This document shows positions 1 through 10,705 of a stretch of 64,000 nucleotides of DNA, one piece after another. The notes under the pieces are model-generated. The model made no database searches. It was not told the origin of the DNA and saw nothing but the letters and a program-made list of their open reading frames with translations. Each line of letters starts with the position of its first letter. The stretch's first letter is position 1. Origin of the DNA: Glandiceps talaboti (Eukaryota; Hemichordata; Enteropneusta; Spengelidae); contig NC_135554.1 in assembly GCF_964340395.1 (NCBI RefSeq), forward strand, positions 7,986,975-8,050,974, in the 5' to 3' direction. A program made the position numbers and the translations under genes.

Positions 1-288
1 GCGCCACGCGAGAGTTGACTTAATTTCCGCAGATACGTGTTCTGTATACAAGACTGCATTTTACAGTGTTATTCAATGTCATTCTGTTCACGTTGTCAGT
101 TTTAACTGTACAATTAAGGAACTGAACAAGTACATTCCAATACAAAACTGTATTTATATAGCATGTGCATGAACATTTGAAACTGCAATTAAGAAGATAA
201 TCCACTGCAAGCTGATCATTTAACAACAGTAACATGTAGTCTATAAGCAAGTAATGACAATAATTTTCTTTTAGGTGTATTAGAGAGG

Positions 289-583
289 ACAGTACAATAT
301 AGTTACTTTGGAACGGTAAACTCTAAACGAATGCAACGTTTCGACCCGAGTCTACTACGGACCTTGATCACACAATGATTTGATTATTCAGCGTTCGTGT
401 TTCTCTCTCAATTGGCGGAATAATATGTCCATAAATTGATGGTAGTTGGTATCCTTGCTAACTGTTCATGAAACATTAACGTTGAATAATTAAAATCACG
501 CAATGATCAAGATCCGTAGTAGATGGATCGTGCGTCGCCTTTATTTCCAATTTACCGAACTAAAGTAACTATATTGTACTGTC
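289..583. repeat. Foldback / MITE-like element
   Basis: Arms of about 32 nt at 289-320 and 552-583 are inverted complements (acagtacaatatagttactt versus its reverse complement, then an imperfect ggtaa). A second inner inverted match pairs ctactacggaccttgatcac near 350 with the complement near 505-520. The size of 295 bp with no coding sequence suggests a non-autonomous DNA transposon. Confidence 0.6.
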
Positions 584-910
584 ATATTGATTCTTGGAAC
601 CATAAACAATATATTCTCCATTGCATTAGAGAAGTTTTTGTCTTCAGACAGAAACTAGGAGCCTCCATGTCTATGTATCCTCACAAATAGAGAATTAGTT
701 TTACAATAATGATTAAAATGATCATATGCCTACTTCAAAAACACTTGAGCTAAGGACAATGACATGTTTGATACATTATTTTTTTAAAGGAAAAACAAAT
801 CCAAATATCTCAGTACGTGCCAAAAGGACAGAAACAGTTTTATTTTTTACAAAGAGAATGTCTTGGTAGACATTGTTTTACAGACAGGGTACTTGGATGG
901 TAATGTGATC

Positions 911-1088
911 AGTATGCATGTATGTATGTATGTATGTATGTATGTATGTATGTATGTATGTATGTATGTATGTATGTGTGTGTGTATATGCATGCATGCA
1001 TGCATGTATGTATGTATGTATGTATGTATGTATGTATGTATGTATGTATGTGTATGTATGTATGTCCGTATGCCTGTATGTATGTATG
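911..1088. repeat. (TATG)n microsatellite
   Basis: Tetranucleotide tract with small GTGTG and CATG interruptions. It generates long apparent tyrosine-valine-cysteine-methionine ORFs on the + strand that are not genes. Confidence 0.95.
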
Positions 1089-1484
1089 AGGGCTTTAATT
1101 GTAAAACAATTTTTATGTTATTTAAAATAGAAGGGGCGGGGTTCTTCAAAAACATTTACCCAGGGAGAGGGGGGGGGGTTACGTCAACATTTTGGCTATG
1201 GCAAGGGGGGGGGGGACAGAAGCATGGATCGCTAACTGCTACTTGTGCTACTTACACAGAACAAGTTAGTTGTGAACCAGTGACATGTATAGTTATGAAC
1301 CGCACGTTACAAAATTGGTAACCGGGAAAAAATTGCATTGCTTCTGCATATGGACAAATAATTTGATGCAGGACTTACAGTAGAAACAAAATGCTGTCAC
1401 AGTGATGGGGTAAAATTGCTGCCACACCCACTTCCTACATCCTGCACCCACCCCTGAAATAAAATGGGTCTGCCCTAATCACTT

Positions 1485-1735
1485 TCAAAGTCATCAATCA
1501 TGCTGCACCCCGTATCTCATCGAACTAATTCGATTCCACGTTCCGACTAGAGATCCTAGATCAACCGAGAAGCTAAGGAAAGACAAAGAGCCTTCTCAGT
1601 TTGCATAGCTTAATTGTTGAACGCACTGCCATTTGATATTCCTAGAGTTTAGACTGTTAAATGTTTAAATGTGGGTTGAAGACGCATCTTTTTAGACAGT
1701 ACCTGATTAAAAATGATTTGGGAGTTGCCAGGATT
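1485..1735 (+). pseudogene. Decayed LINE RT C-terminal fragment
   Basis: Broken-frame translation recalls the tail of CR1/L2-type reverse transcriptases: P-R-I-S near 1505, R-S-T-E-K-L-R, and at the end F-K-C-G-L-K-T-H-L-F-R-Q-Y-L. The more intact LINE at 3150-4965 has the equivalent [10 protein letters not shown]. Several stops and frameshifts. Confidence 0.5.
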
Positions 1736-1921
1736 GCTGCAGGACATTTGACTCTCTATTTCAATATGTGATGCTTTTTTAATAAGTAATTTCTTTTGAT
1801 CTACTCGCTGATTTCTGAATTTTTATCCTTCGTATTTGAACAAACATTTAAACGTAATTTTATGTCATTTGTACCCTTTCTTCTGAGGTGTTTTTTCTTT
1901 GTTTTCGTAGCTGTTGTATTT

Positions 1922-3003
1922 TACATTTTTACCTCCCGTAAGGGTACGGGAGGTATTAAAAGGGGAATGTTTGTCTGTGTGTCTGTCTGTCTGTCTGTGT
2001 CATCATTTTCTAAAAATCGGCTGGCTCAATTGTAATGAAATTTGGGATATATTATTTTTAGGATAATAGCTAGACCTGATTAGGTTAAATTAGAGAAATT
2101 TGCATATTAATGAAATCAACTAATTACTCAATATCTTAAGACTGGATACTCCAATTTCAATATAATTTAGTATATTCGTTAAACATAAGAACATACATTT
2201 GTCCTATGAAATTTGTTGATGTACCTTACAGCGTTAACGAATAATTTGCATAATATGCTATATCTTAAGAATACATACTACAAATTCAATATAATTTAGT
2301 ATATACATTAACCATAAGAAAACACATATGTCCTATCAAGTTTGTTGATGCACCATACAGTGTTAATGAATAATTTGCATAAATAATTATTTTTGGTAAT
2401 TAGGCTATATCTTAAGAATACATACTTCAAATTCAACATAATTTAGTACATACGTTAACCATAGGAAAACACATATGTCCTATCTAGTTTGTTGATGCAC
2501 TGTACAGTGTTAATGAATAATTTGTATAATTAATGATTTTCGGTACTTAGGCTATATCTTAAGAATACATACTTCAATTCCAATATAATTCAGTACACAC
2601 ATTAACCATAACAATCGCATATGTCTTGTAAAGCTTGTTGGTGTACCTTTCAGTGTTAATGAATAATTTGCATAATTAATTATTCTTGGTAATTAGGCTA
2701 TATCTTACGACCGCATGCTTCAATTTCAATACAATTCAGTACATACATTAACCATAACAAATTGTGTATGTCCTATAAAGTTAGTTGATGTACCTTACAG
2801 TGTTAATGAATAATTTGCATAATTAATGATTTTCGGTAATTAGGCTATATCTTAAGACTGCATTAAGCAGTATCATACACTCTTACCTAAGAAACAACGC
2901 TTGTCCAAAAAAACAAAGCCTGTTACCATAGTTTTTTTTGTTTAATGAGTTATTTGCATAATTAGTGATTCCCTTACGGGAGGCATTCAGTTTAAATCTG
3001 GTT
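1922..3003 (+). repeat. Hairpin-ended repeat family (CCTCCCGTAAGGG), full copy
   Basis: Opens with a palindrome at 1932-1953 (nine-base stem CCTCCCGTA, AGGG loop) and closes at 2971-2983 with the inverted form CCCTTACGGGAGG. A (GTCT)n tract follows the start, then cgctggctcaatt-type sequence, then about six tandem units of roughly 120-130 nt holding aatttgcataatta and aggctatatcttaag. Another long copy lies inverted at 17325-18243, with shorter relatives at 12050-12480, 12985-13936, 14641-14870 and 59283-59500. No ORF. Confidence 0.7.
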
Positions 3004-3089
3004 TGTTAGCTTGATGTTGAATGCGCTGAGACGTAGTGTAGCGAGCTTCTTTAAGAATTAAAATAATATAAATGATATATATATGATAT

Positions 3090-3092
<3 letters not shown>

Positions 3093-3122
<30 letters not shown>
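3093..3122. repeat. (TA)n microsatellite
   Basis: A TA tract just upstream of the CR1/L2-like element. Confidence 0.9.
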
Positions 3123-3125
<3 letters not shown>

Positions 3126-3149
3126 CTTATCAAGTTTGATCAAAAGCTG

Positions 3150-4965
3150 CATACGTCACTAGTATTGCCTAGACATCTTCGCCAAGTTCTTCATTTCTAA
3201 GATCGAAAAGATTCGCGAGGCGATGTCATTTGTTCCACCAGTTGGCTCTTCTTTAAACGTTAGTTTCAGTTTGTTCTCTTTTGAGACAGTATCTATCGAA
3301 TTTGTTGCTCATACGGTCGTTACCTGCTAAATCCGCAAGTCAAGATCCGATACCAACAGTACTTGTAAAGCAATTGTTACATCAAATATCCCCAGCAATT
3401 ACACATATCATCAATACTTCATTAATGTCAGGTGAATTTCCACAATCATGTAAATCTGCAATTGTACGCCCTTTGCTAAAAAAGCCTGGACTTGACAAAA
3501 ATGTCTATAAAAACTATAGACCAGTTTCCAATTTACCTTTCATCTCAAAGTTGATTGAAAAATCAGTTTTAATTCAAATTAATTCGTATCTGTGCAGCAA
3601 TAATTTGTATGCAAAAAGTCAGTCCGCCTACCGAGAGGGCCACAGCACCGAAATTGCACTCATTCGTGTCCAAAATGATGTGCTGCGAGCCCTCGATCGG
3701 CGGGAGGACGTTATTTTGATTCTACTTGACCTATCAGCTGCTTTCGACACCATCGACCATAACATTCTGATACACAGACTCCGCCATAGGTTTGGCATTC
3801 AAAGTACAGTATTAGACTGGATAACCTCATATTTACAGAACAGAACAATGAAAGTACGTATTGGTTCGGTGGTGTCGGAAGCACAGTCACTTGATTGTGG
3901 GGTCCCCCAGGGTTCTGTCCTTGGACCAGTATTATTTAGTCTTTATACAGCGCCCCTGGAGGACATCATCAGTAAACACCGTTTAGAAAGTATGTTCTAC
4001 GCTGATGACTCCCAACTGTATGTCGTGTGCCCCGGTGGTTGCGTCCCAAGTGAACAAATTGAGGGATGCATTTACGAAATTCGTCAGTGGATGGCTAACA
4101 ACATGCTTGCACTTAATGATGGCAAGACAGAGGTAATAAAATTCTCCTCGAAGTTTGGAAATGTGGACGGGCCACGGGAGTGCGACATACAAGTTGGGAG
4201 TGCCATAGTTCATTCTTCTTCGATTGTTCGAGACCTTGGTGTCACACTTGATGCATCAATGACAATGACATCTCACATTACTAGTATATGTAAGTCAGCG
4301 TCCTTTGCTCTTTGGAAAATAGGAAAAATCCGTAATCTTTTAGATCAACAGTCCACCGTCAGAAAAATTAGTGCATGCGTTCGTTACATCTCGTCTTGAC
4401 TACTGTAATTCTCTACTTTATGGCCTGCCAGATTATCAAATCCATAAGCTCCAGTCAATTCAGAATGCTGCTGCACGCCTAGTCATGAAAACACCCAGAA
4501 CAGACCATATTACACCAGTACTTCATAATTTACATTGGCTGCCCATACAAAAACGGATAAAGTTCAAAATTCTATGTTTAACATACAAGGTTTTAAGTAA
4601 CATGTCCCCTGTTTATCTCAGAGAACTGTTAGAAATCCGGTCTTCTGGTCGTACCCTTCGTTCCTCTACCGAAGGTGCTCATACACTTCTCCAGCCAATT
4701 GCCAACACGGTTTTTTATGGAGACAGGGCATTTTCGATGTGTGCTCCGCGTCTCTGGAATCGGCTACCAGTTTCAATCCGTCTTAGCGCAAATATTGATG
4801 TTTTTAAATCAAATCTTAAGACACACCTTTTTATTGAATGAAAGTATTTTATTGATGGTTTTTTAATTCTTTTTACAAAGTTGTGTGAAGCGCTTTGAAA
4901 TGTTTTGTTTTACATGTAAAGCGTTTTTAAAGAAATAAATATTATTATTATTATTATTATTATTA
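3150..4965 (+). mobile_element. 5'-truncated CR1/L2-like LINE
   Basis: A non-LTR retrotransposon with reverse transcriptase sequence, sense to the host gene and lying in intron. The 3' end has an AATAAA signal (4934-4939) and an (ATT)n tail (4941-4965), typical of CR1/L2-type elements, which end in short tandem repeats instead of poly(A). Upstream of 3281 a piece of the same protein (F-A-K-F-F-I-S-K-I-E-K-I-R) is in another frame. The endonuclease is missing, so the copy is dead. Confidence 0.8.
3281..4841 (+). pseudogene. LINE reverse transcriptase, frameshifted
   Basis: RT core in the frame starting 3281: Y-R-P-V-S-N-L, L-L-D-L-S-A-A-F-D-T-I-D-H (catalytic D motif), G-V-P-Q-G-S-V-L-G-P and F-Y-A-D-D-S-Q-L-Y at about 3998-4020, the YxDD active site. 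Near 4370 the frame shifts by one base. The C-terminal part continues in the next frame to 4841 with [10 protein letters not shown] and the final L-K-T-H-L-F. Motifs are well kept, so the insertion is fairly young, but with a frameshift and no endonuclease it is not functional. Confidence 0.85.
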
Positions 4966-5104
4966 GGCTTGCTTGAACACGACAGTACGTTTGCTTTCAC
5001 CACGACGTCATTTGAGCGCTGTTTTGATAACATTTCTGCCTTTTTATGTAGTATTTCCTACATCCGTACAATTTGTTGACTAATGTTTAATACTACAATT
5101 ACAG

Positions 5105-5344
5105 ACACGGAGGACCCATCCATTGTCTGTCCAGCTGACGTTACCATATCAACAGATCTGGGAAAGTCAACCGCGCACATAACTTGGCCGGAACCGAGTG
5201 CGACTGATAACACTGGATACGTTCAGCTGACGAGTTCCAATGAACGCCACACCGACTTCCAAATAGGAACAACTGTTATTTTATACACAGCGGCTGATAA
5301 AAGTGGCAACATTGACAAGTGCAACTTTACAGTTGAAGTTAAGG
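5105..5344 (+). CDS. HYR domain 1 exon
   Basis: A 240-nt exon with an acag acceptor at 5101-5104 and a gtcagt donor at 5345, phase 1 on both sides. The translation begins D-T-E-D-P-S-I-V-C-P, has W-P-E-P-S-A-T-D-N in the middle and ends with the V-x-Y-T-A-x-D-x-S-G-N-x-x-x-C-x-F pattern. This is the two-cysteine, Ig-like HYR (hyalin repeat) fold known from hyalin and complement-like adhesion proteins. It is the first coding exon seen. Phase 1 entry means at least one more exon lies upstream of the window. Confidence 0.85.
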
Positions 5345-5608
5345 GTCAGTCTATGATATCAATCATACCTCTTTGTTAACCTATTCAAATATATGAACAA
5401 CTGTCTATGTACATAACTTGTGCTTCACTTTATTAATGTTCAGAACATGATATATTGCCACGTCGTCAAGTGGAATATGTCAATATATAATCACAGAACA
5501 CGTAGTGTGAAAACAGAAAATGAACGTTTTTTTCACATTTTTCTAAACCCTCTACAGTTAGCTAATTAGTTCTAACATCCAATTATGAGCGGTGTCATTT
5601 ATTTTTAG

Positions 5609-5848
5609 ATACTGAAAACCCAACCATTGTCTGTTCGCCAAACATCACCAAAAGTATGGATCCGGGAGAAGGAACAACTGACGTAACATGGCAGTTACCG
5701 TATGTGAATGATAACACGGAAGTTGGGAACGTTACTGGTTCACATCTTCCTGGTATGGAGTTTGGTATGGGAACAACACTAGTGACGTACACAGCTTATG
5801 ATATATATGGCAACAAAGCGTCGTGTAATTTCATTGTAACAGTCGAAG
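5609..5848 (+). CDS. HYR domain 2 exon
   Basis: A 240-nt phase 1-1 exon between acceptor tttttag (ends 5608) and donor gtaagt at 5849. It shows D-T-E-N-P-T-I-V-C at the start, V-x-W-Q-L-P mid-domain, then the F-G-M-G-T-x-L-V-T-Y-T-A-Y-D strand and C-N-F-I-V-T-V-E-G at the end. Two conserved HYR cysteines are present. The intron before it is only 264 nt. Confidence 0.85.
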
Positions 5849-6017
5849 GTAAGTAGATAGGCACAATACATATTAATTGAATAAAGTTACTCAGTAGCAT
5901 TGTATAAAGTTGTCAATCATAACATAATTGTTGTGTATAGCATTATATATATGACGTGAACACTTTTTCAACTGTAGCATCGTCATCATTCCTTATTGTC
6001 TTTGCGTCTAGTGTCTT

Positions 6018-6358
6018 AAGGCCTAAAACAATTGTGTGGTTCCGATTACGCTCAATTTTAGAATAGGTGGGGTAGGTAGATTTTTTTTACTTTATTTTAT
6101 TATTATTTACTGTGTGAGTGACAGGTTTTCCATTAATATCTGTGTTATGTATTTCATAACCATTACAGATTGGAAGAACAGTTTTATATTGTCTCCTTAA
6201 GTTATTGTCAGTTTCTGCACCCACTATTTCTCGTGAAACTTCAGTTTTCTTGCGATTTTATTATTTTTTTCTCGAATACGTAAATAAAAGTTTAGGGTCG
6301 GAAGTGAAAAAAAACTAGGTGGGGTCGGGTAACCGAAACAAAACATTTTTTAGGCCTA
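6018..6358. repeat. TTAGGCCTAA MITE family, copy 1
   Basis: Bounded by aaggcctaaaacaa at the left and ttttttaggcctaat at the right, with imperfect inverted arms of about 35 nt (ggttccgattac / gtaaccgaaac). Internal pattern gaataggtggggtaggtaga is shared with copies at about 36893-37262 and 56028-56200. Non-coding. Confidence 0.65.
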
Positions 6359-6635
6359 ATGTGATATATATGATTTTTGAGACACTGTCTTTTTATGACA
6401 TTTCTGAACACGTTGATTTCTGTTAAAATTATAGTTATTAATGACAGGAATGTACAGCGGTGGAATAACTGTAAATAGACGTACACTCACTTGTGTTCAA
6501 GCTAGGGAATTAGGAGAGGGTTATATCAAATGTAGTGAGACTCCCTAGTATGACCTATCTTATATATATTTTTGTGCGTGGAAAGTGTTAAATGAATTTT
6601 CTTAATATTTCTATATATAATCATTTATGTCCATA

Positions 6636-6639
<4 letters not shown>

Positions 6640-6702
<63 letters not shown>
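6640..6702. repeat. (TA)n microsatellite
   Basis: Uninterrupted TA tract close to the left edge of the HYR3 duplication unit; a matching tract precedes the HYR4 unit. Confidence 0.95.
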
Positions 6703-6707
<5 letters not shown>

Positions 6708-6831
6708 CATATATTATTATCATATCATCATATATTAGTATCAACATGCATATCTCCTCTCATCCTCTTGAGACTCTTCTGTCTTTGAGATATTTTTCTT
6801 ACATGCTGGAGTACTTTATTATTATTTACAG

Positions 6832-7077
6832 ACAGTGAAAAACCAAGTATAATCTGTCCCGATGACATCGAAAGGAAAACAGACCCTGGTGAGTCTACAG
6901 CCAATGTCACTTGGCCAACCCCTAATGCCACTGACAATTCGAGAGAAGTCACTGTTAGCCTTAATGTGACGCTTACTTCAGGTAATACTTTTGGAATAGG
7001 ACGCACGGAAGTGAAATATAATGCCCAGGACCCGTCAGGAAATACGAGGGGTTGTTCCTTCTGGATTACTATAATTG
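6832..7077 (+). CDS. HYR domain 3 exon (duplicate of HYR4)
   Basis: A 246-nt phase 1-1 exon with acceptor tttacag ending 6831 and donor gtaagt at 7078. It reads D-S-E-K-P-S-I-I-C-P, then W-P-T-P-N-A-T-D-N-S-R and F-G-I-G-R-T-E-V-K-Y-N-A-Q-D-P-S-G-N. By eye it differs from HYR4 (9212-9457) at 8 of 82 residues. The surrounding introns are also nearly the same, so the two arose by a recent segmental duplication. Confidence 0.85.
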
Positions 7078-7684
7078 GTAAGTGTTAATAAAATATATTG
7101 CCAACTTTAGTTCCCTTTACTCAAATAATGAAATATATTATAGCAAGGCTGCATGGTGCATAATTTGTATACAATAATTTCCAAGTAATAATAACGCCGA
7201 GGAAGAATAAATATATAACAAATAAACAGGCACAAACATATTGTCTGAAATGTCACGATTTGTGTGTTCTCTTTACGTTCACTTTATAGACATATACTGG
7301 ATATGTTGATCATTGGGTTTGAGTACTCTCCTACACAGCCACTAAATATGTAACGCCCCAATCAAATATCAACGTAATAAACGCATGTTTGGCATAGGTT
7401 CTAATAAACAGTTTGTTTTAATTCATAGCAAAGAACACCACCTTCGCAGGTCGAAAATTTAATGTTGAACATGACGGCCACAGTTTAGTTTAGTTCAGTT
7501 TTTGGCCCATTTGAGAATATTATGACTCACTTTATACATTTTGATCTTTGCCCAAGCTCGATTATTTTAATTAAATTCCTGAGCAAGGGCATATTAACGG
7601 TGTTGTCATTTCCTTCCACAATGTGATATCCATCTGACGACCCCTGTCGTAATTCACTCAAGGTGATACGAGGAACGAAGAGGT

Positions 7685-7805
7685 GATATTTTATATGATA
7701 TGATATGATATGATATGATATGATATGATATGATATGATATGATATTATGTGGTATATGATACGTGATGTGATGTGATATGATATGATATGATGTATGAT
7801 ATGAT
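7685..7805. repeat. (ATATG)n minisatellite
   Basis: Pentanucleotide tract with degenerate end; the same tract occurs in unit B at about 10085-10170, followed by (ACAGG)n/(GGATA)n-like repeats (8430-8510 and 10167-10255). Confidence 0.9.
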
Positions 7806-9011
7806 ATTGTTACGGATGACAGAATACAACTTTTTGATATTCGCTAAGTTTTGATGTTTTGCGAGGTCACCGTGAACTCTCAGCTGTCATGAATTAACAC
7901 TTAGAACAAATGTTTGCATTGCGCGAATAGTATTCTTCTAAGATGACAACATTAAGTTATTAAAAGATCAACAGTGTCAAATAATGACTGATTACAGATA
8001 GTTGGAAGAACAATGACGTGATCACATTGTTTAGCTAGTTTTCATATTTGCCAATATCATTTGCATTGAATTAAGGCGACGGCAATACTTCCGTTTTAGT
8101 CATTTATGGTGCTGATTACTTTATCACCCAATCATTTGAGTATTGTATATTTTATGTTTATAAGAATTTGATGGAATAATAAAATGATGGATTCAGTCTT
8201 TGGAAGAGACGGTCCAAGGCCAGGAGCTTCGATCTGCTCCGTGGCCACTTCCAAATGATCCAGGTTAACCATGGACATTGTGTGTAGTCTGAGCTAATTT
8301 CCTAAAGTCCAAGTCGATCCCGTGTACAGAGTGGAGCGAGAGAGAGAGAGAGAGGGAGGGAGAGAGTAACATTGAAGGAGGGTTACTTAACAGTAGAGGT
8401 TACCACCCCTAAAATGTGTTACAATATGACAGGACACGACAGGACAGGACAGGACATGACATGACATGACGGGATGGGACGGGACGGGAAAGGATAGGAT
8501 AGGATAGGATATATGTTCTAATATGATATATGATCTTAGTCTGCATTTATATGGTTTGGCATAATTTAGCCCAATCATACGTAAATCATATATGAACACA
8601 CTATTTTATCCATCATTATCCATACAATATTGTAGCTTTATTTGACAATTGAAAACACTGGCCATAGATGGCGCTGTCCATGATTGAGTCCGGACAGGGC
8701 ATCTAACACGTGGATATTTAGTGCTATTTAATGTAGTTCCTACAGGTATACATGTACAGCTGTATATTGTTCTGAAGGCAATTTGTATTACTGTGTTATA
8801 TTTTCACCAGTCTTGCAATACACTACACAATGTCTATGACATTCACAGAACCTGGATTTCAGTTAGCTGCACTAATTGTAGCGTTTGCTGTGATTTTGAG
8901 GGCTTTTTCGTCTGTTTTTGTGCCTTTTTACGTTCTGATGTTTAACCCAAATCAAACGCTACAATTCCTATAGCGCAAACGGAAATAGACGGAAGCGATT
9001 CATTTTATGTC

Positions 9012-9012
<1 letters not shown>

Positions 9013-9085
<73 letters not shown>
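9013..9085. repeat. (TA)n microsatellite
   Basis: TA tract at the junction of duplication units A and B. Confidence 0.95.
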
Positions 9086-9087
<2 letters not shown>

Positions 9088-9114
9088 TATCACATTGCAC
9101 TGCATGTTGATATG

Positions 9115-10705
9115 TTAGTATCAACATTCAGAACTCGCCTCATCCTCATGAGACTCTTCTGTCTTTGAGATATATTTCTTACATGCTGGAGTACTTTATT
9201 AATGTTCACAGACATTGAAAAACCAAGTATAACCTGTCCCGATGACATTGAAAGGAAAACAGATCCTGGTGAGTCTATAGCCAATGTCACTTGGCCAACC
9301 CCTAATGCCACTGACAATTCGGGAGACGTCACTGTTAGCCTTAATGTGAAGCTTACTTCAGGTAATACTTTTGGAATAGGACGCACGGAAGTGAAATATA
9401 AGGCCCAGGACCCGTCAGGCAATACGAGGGGTTGTTCCTTCGGGATTACTATAATTGGTAAGTGTTAATAAAATATATTGCCAACTTTAGTTCCCTTTAC
9501 TCAAATAATGAAATATATTATAGCAAGGCTGCATGGTGCATAATTTGTATACAATAATTTCCAAGTAATAATAACGCCGAGGAAGAAAAATATATAACAA
9601 ATAAACAGGCACAAACATATTGTCTGAACTGTCAAGATTTGTGTGTTCTCTTTACGTTCACTTTATAGACATATACTGGATATGTTGATCATTGGGTTTG
9701 AGTACTGTCCTACATAGCCACTAAATATGTAACGCCCCAATCAAATATCAACGTAATAAACGCATGTTTGGCATAGGTTCTAATAAACAGTTTGTTTTAA
9801 TTCATAGCAAAAAACACCACCCTCGCAGGTCGAAAATGTAATGTTGAATATGACGGCCACAGTTTAGTTTAGTTCAGTTCAGTTTTCGGCCCATTTGAGA
9901 ATATTATGACTCACTTTATACATTTTGATCTTTGCCCAAGCTCGATTATTTTAATTAAATTCCTGGGCAAGGGCATACACTATATTAACGGTGTTGTCAT
10001 TTCCTTCCACAATGTGATAGCCATCTGACGGCCCCTGTCGTAATTCACTAAAGGTGATACGAGGAACGAAGAGGTGATATTTTATATGATATGATATGAT
10101 ATGATATGATATGATATGATATGGTATATGATACGTGATGTGATGTGATATGATATGATATGATATGACAGGACAGGACAGGACAGGGTAGGGCAGGACA
10201 TGACATGACATGACGGGATGGGACGGGACGGTACAGGATAGGATAGGATAGGATATATGTGCTAATATGATATATGATCTTAGTCTATGTGGTTTGGCAT
10301 AATTTAGCCCAATCATACGTAAATCATATATAAACACACTATTTTATCAATCATTATCCGTATAATATTGTAGCTTTATTTGACAATTGAAAACATTGGC
10401 CATAGATGGCGCTGCCCATGATTGAGTCCGGGCAGGGCTTCTAACACGTGCTATTTAATGTAGTTCTTACAGGTATACGGATTTATATTGCTCTGAAGGC
10501 AATTTGTATTACTATGTTATATTTTCACCAGTCTTGCAATACAGTACACAATGTCTATGAACCTGGACTTCAGTTAGCTGCAATAATTGTAGCGTTTGCT
10601 GTGATTTTGAGGGCTTGTTCGTGTGTTTTTGTGCCTTTTTACGTTCTGATGTTTAACCGAAATCAAACGCTACAATTCCTGTAACGCAAACGGAAATAGA
10701 CGGAA
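9115..10705. repeat. Segmental duplication unit B (contains HYR4)
   Basis: Partner of unit A. Intron sequence after the exon matches at about 98% by eye over 430 nt. Unit B continues into an intact foldback element (to about 11134), whereas the unit A copy is cut off by a (TA)n tract near 9015. Confidence 0.8.
9212..9457 (+). CDS. HYR domain 4 exon (duplicate of HYR3)
   Basis: A 246-nt phase 1-1 exon between tcacag (ends 9211) and gtaagt at 9458. Same layout as HYR3: D-I-E-K-P-S-I-T-C-P, W-P-T-P-N-A-T-D-N-S-G and F-G-I-G-R-T-E-V-K-Y-K-A-Q-D. HYR3 carries R instead of G after the D-N-S motif and W instead of G near the end, so HYR4 looks closer to the family consensus. Confidence 0.85.

Larger units (their letters stand above)
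1..5104. other. Upstream intron, repeat-filled
   Basis: No HYR-like or other host exon was found on either strand between the window start and 5104. The stretch contains a foldback element (289-583), a (TATG)n tract, a decayed LINE C-terminus, a hairpin-ended repeat and a CR1/L2-like LINE, with unassigned AT-rich sequence between. Because the first exon enters in phase 1, this is most simply intron. Confidence 0.6.
6720..9000. repeat. Segmental duplication unit A (contains HYR3)
   Basis: Aligns with 9115-10705: the same pre-exon sequence (gactcttctgtctttgaga), exon, several hundred nt of intron, an (ATATG)n tract, an (ACAGG)n-like tract and a final stretch with tttgctgtgattttgaggg. Unit A contains about 0.6 kb (near 7805-8420) that unit B lacks. 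Confidence 0.8.

Noticed and set aside
863-1321. 152-residue + strand ORF rich in M-Y-V-C
   Set aside because: Produced by the (TATG)n tract; periodic composition, no splice or codon evidence.
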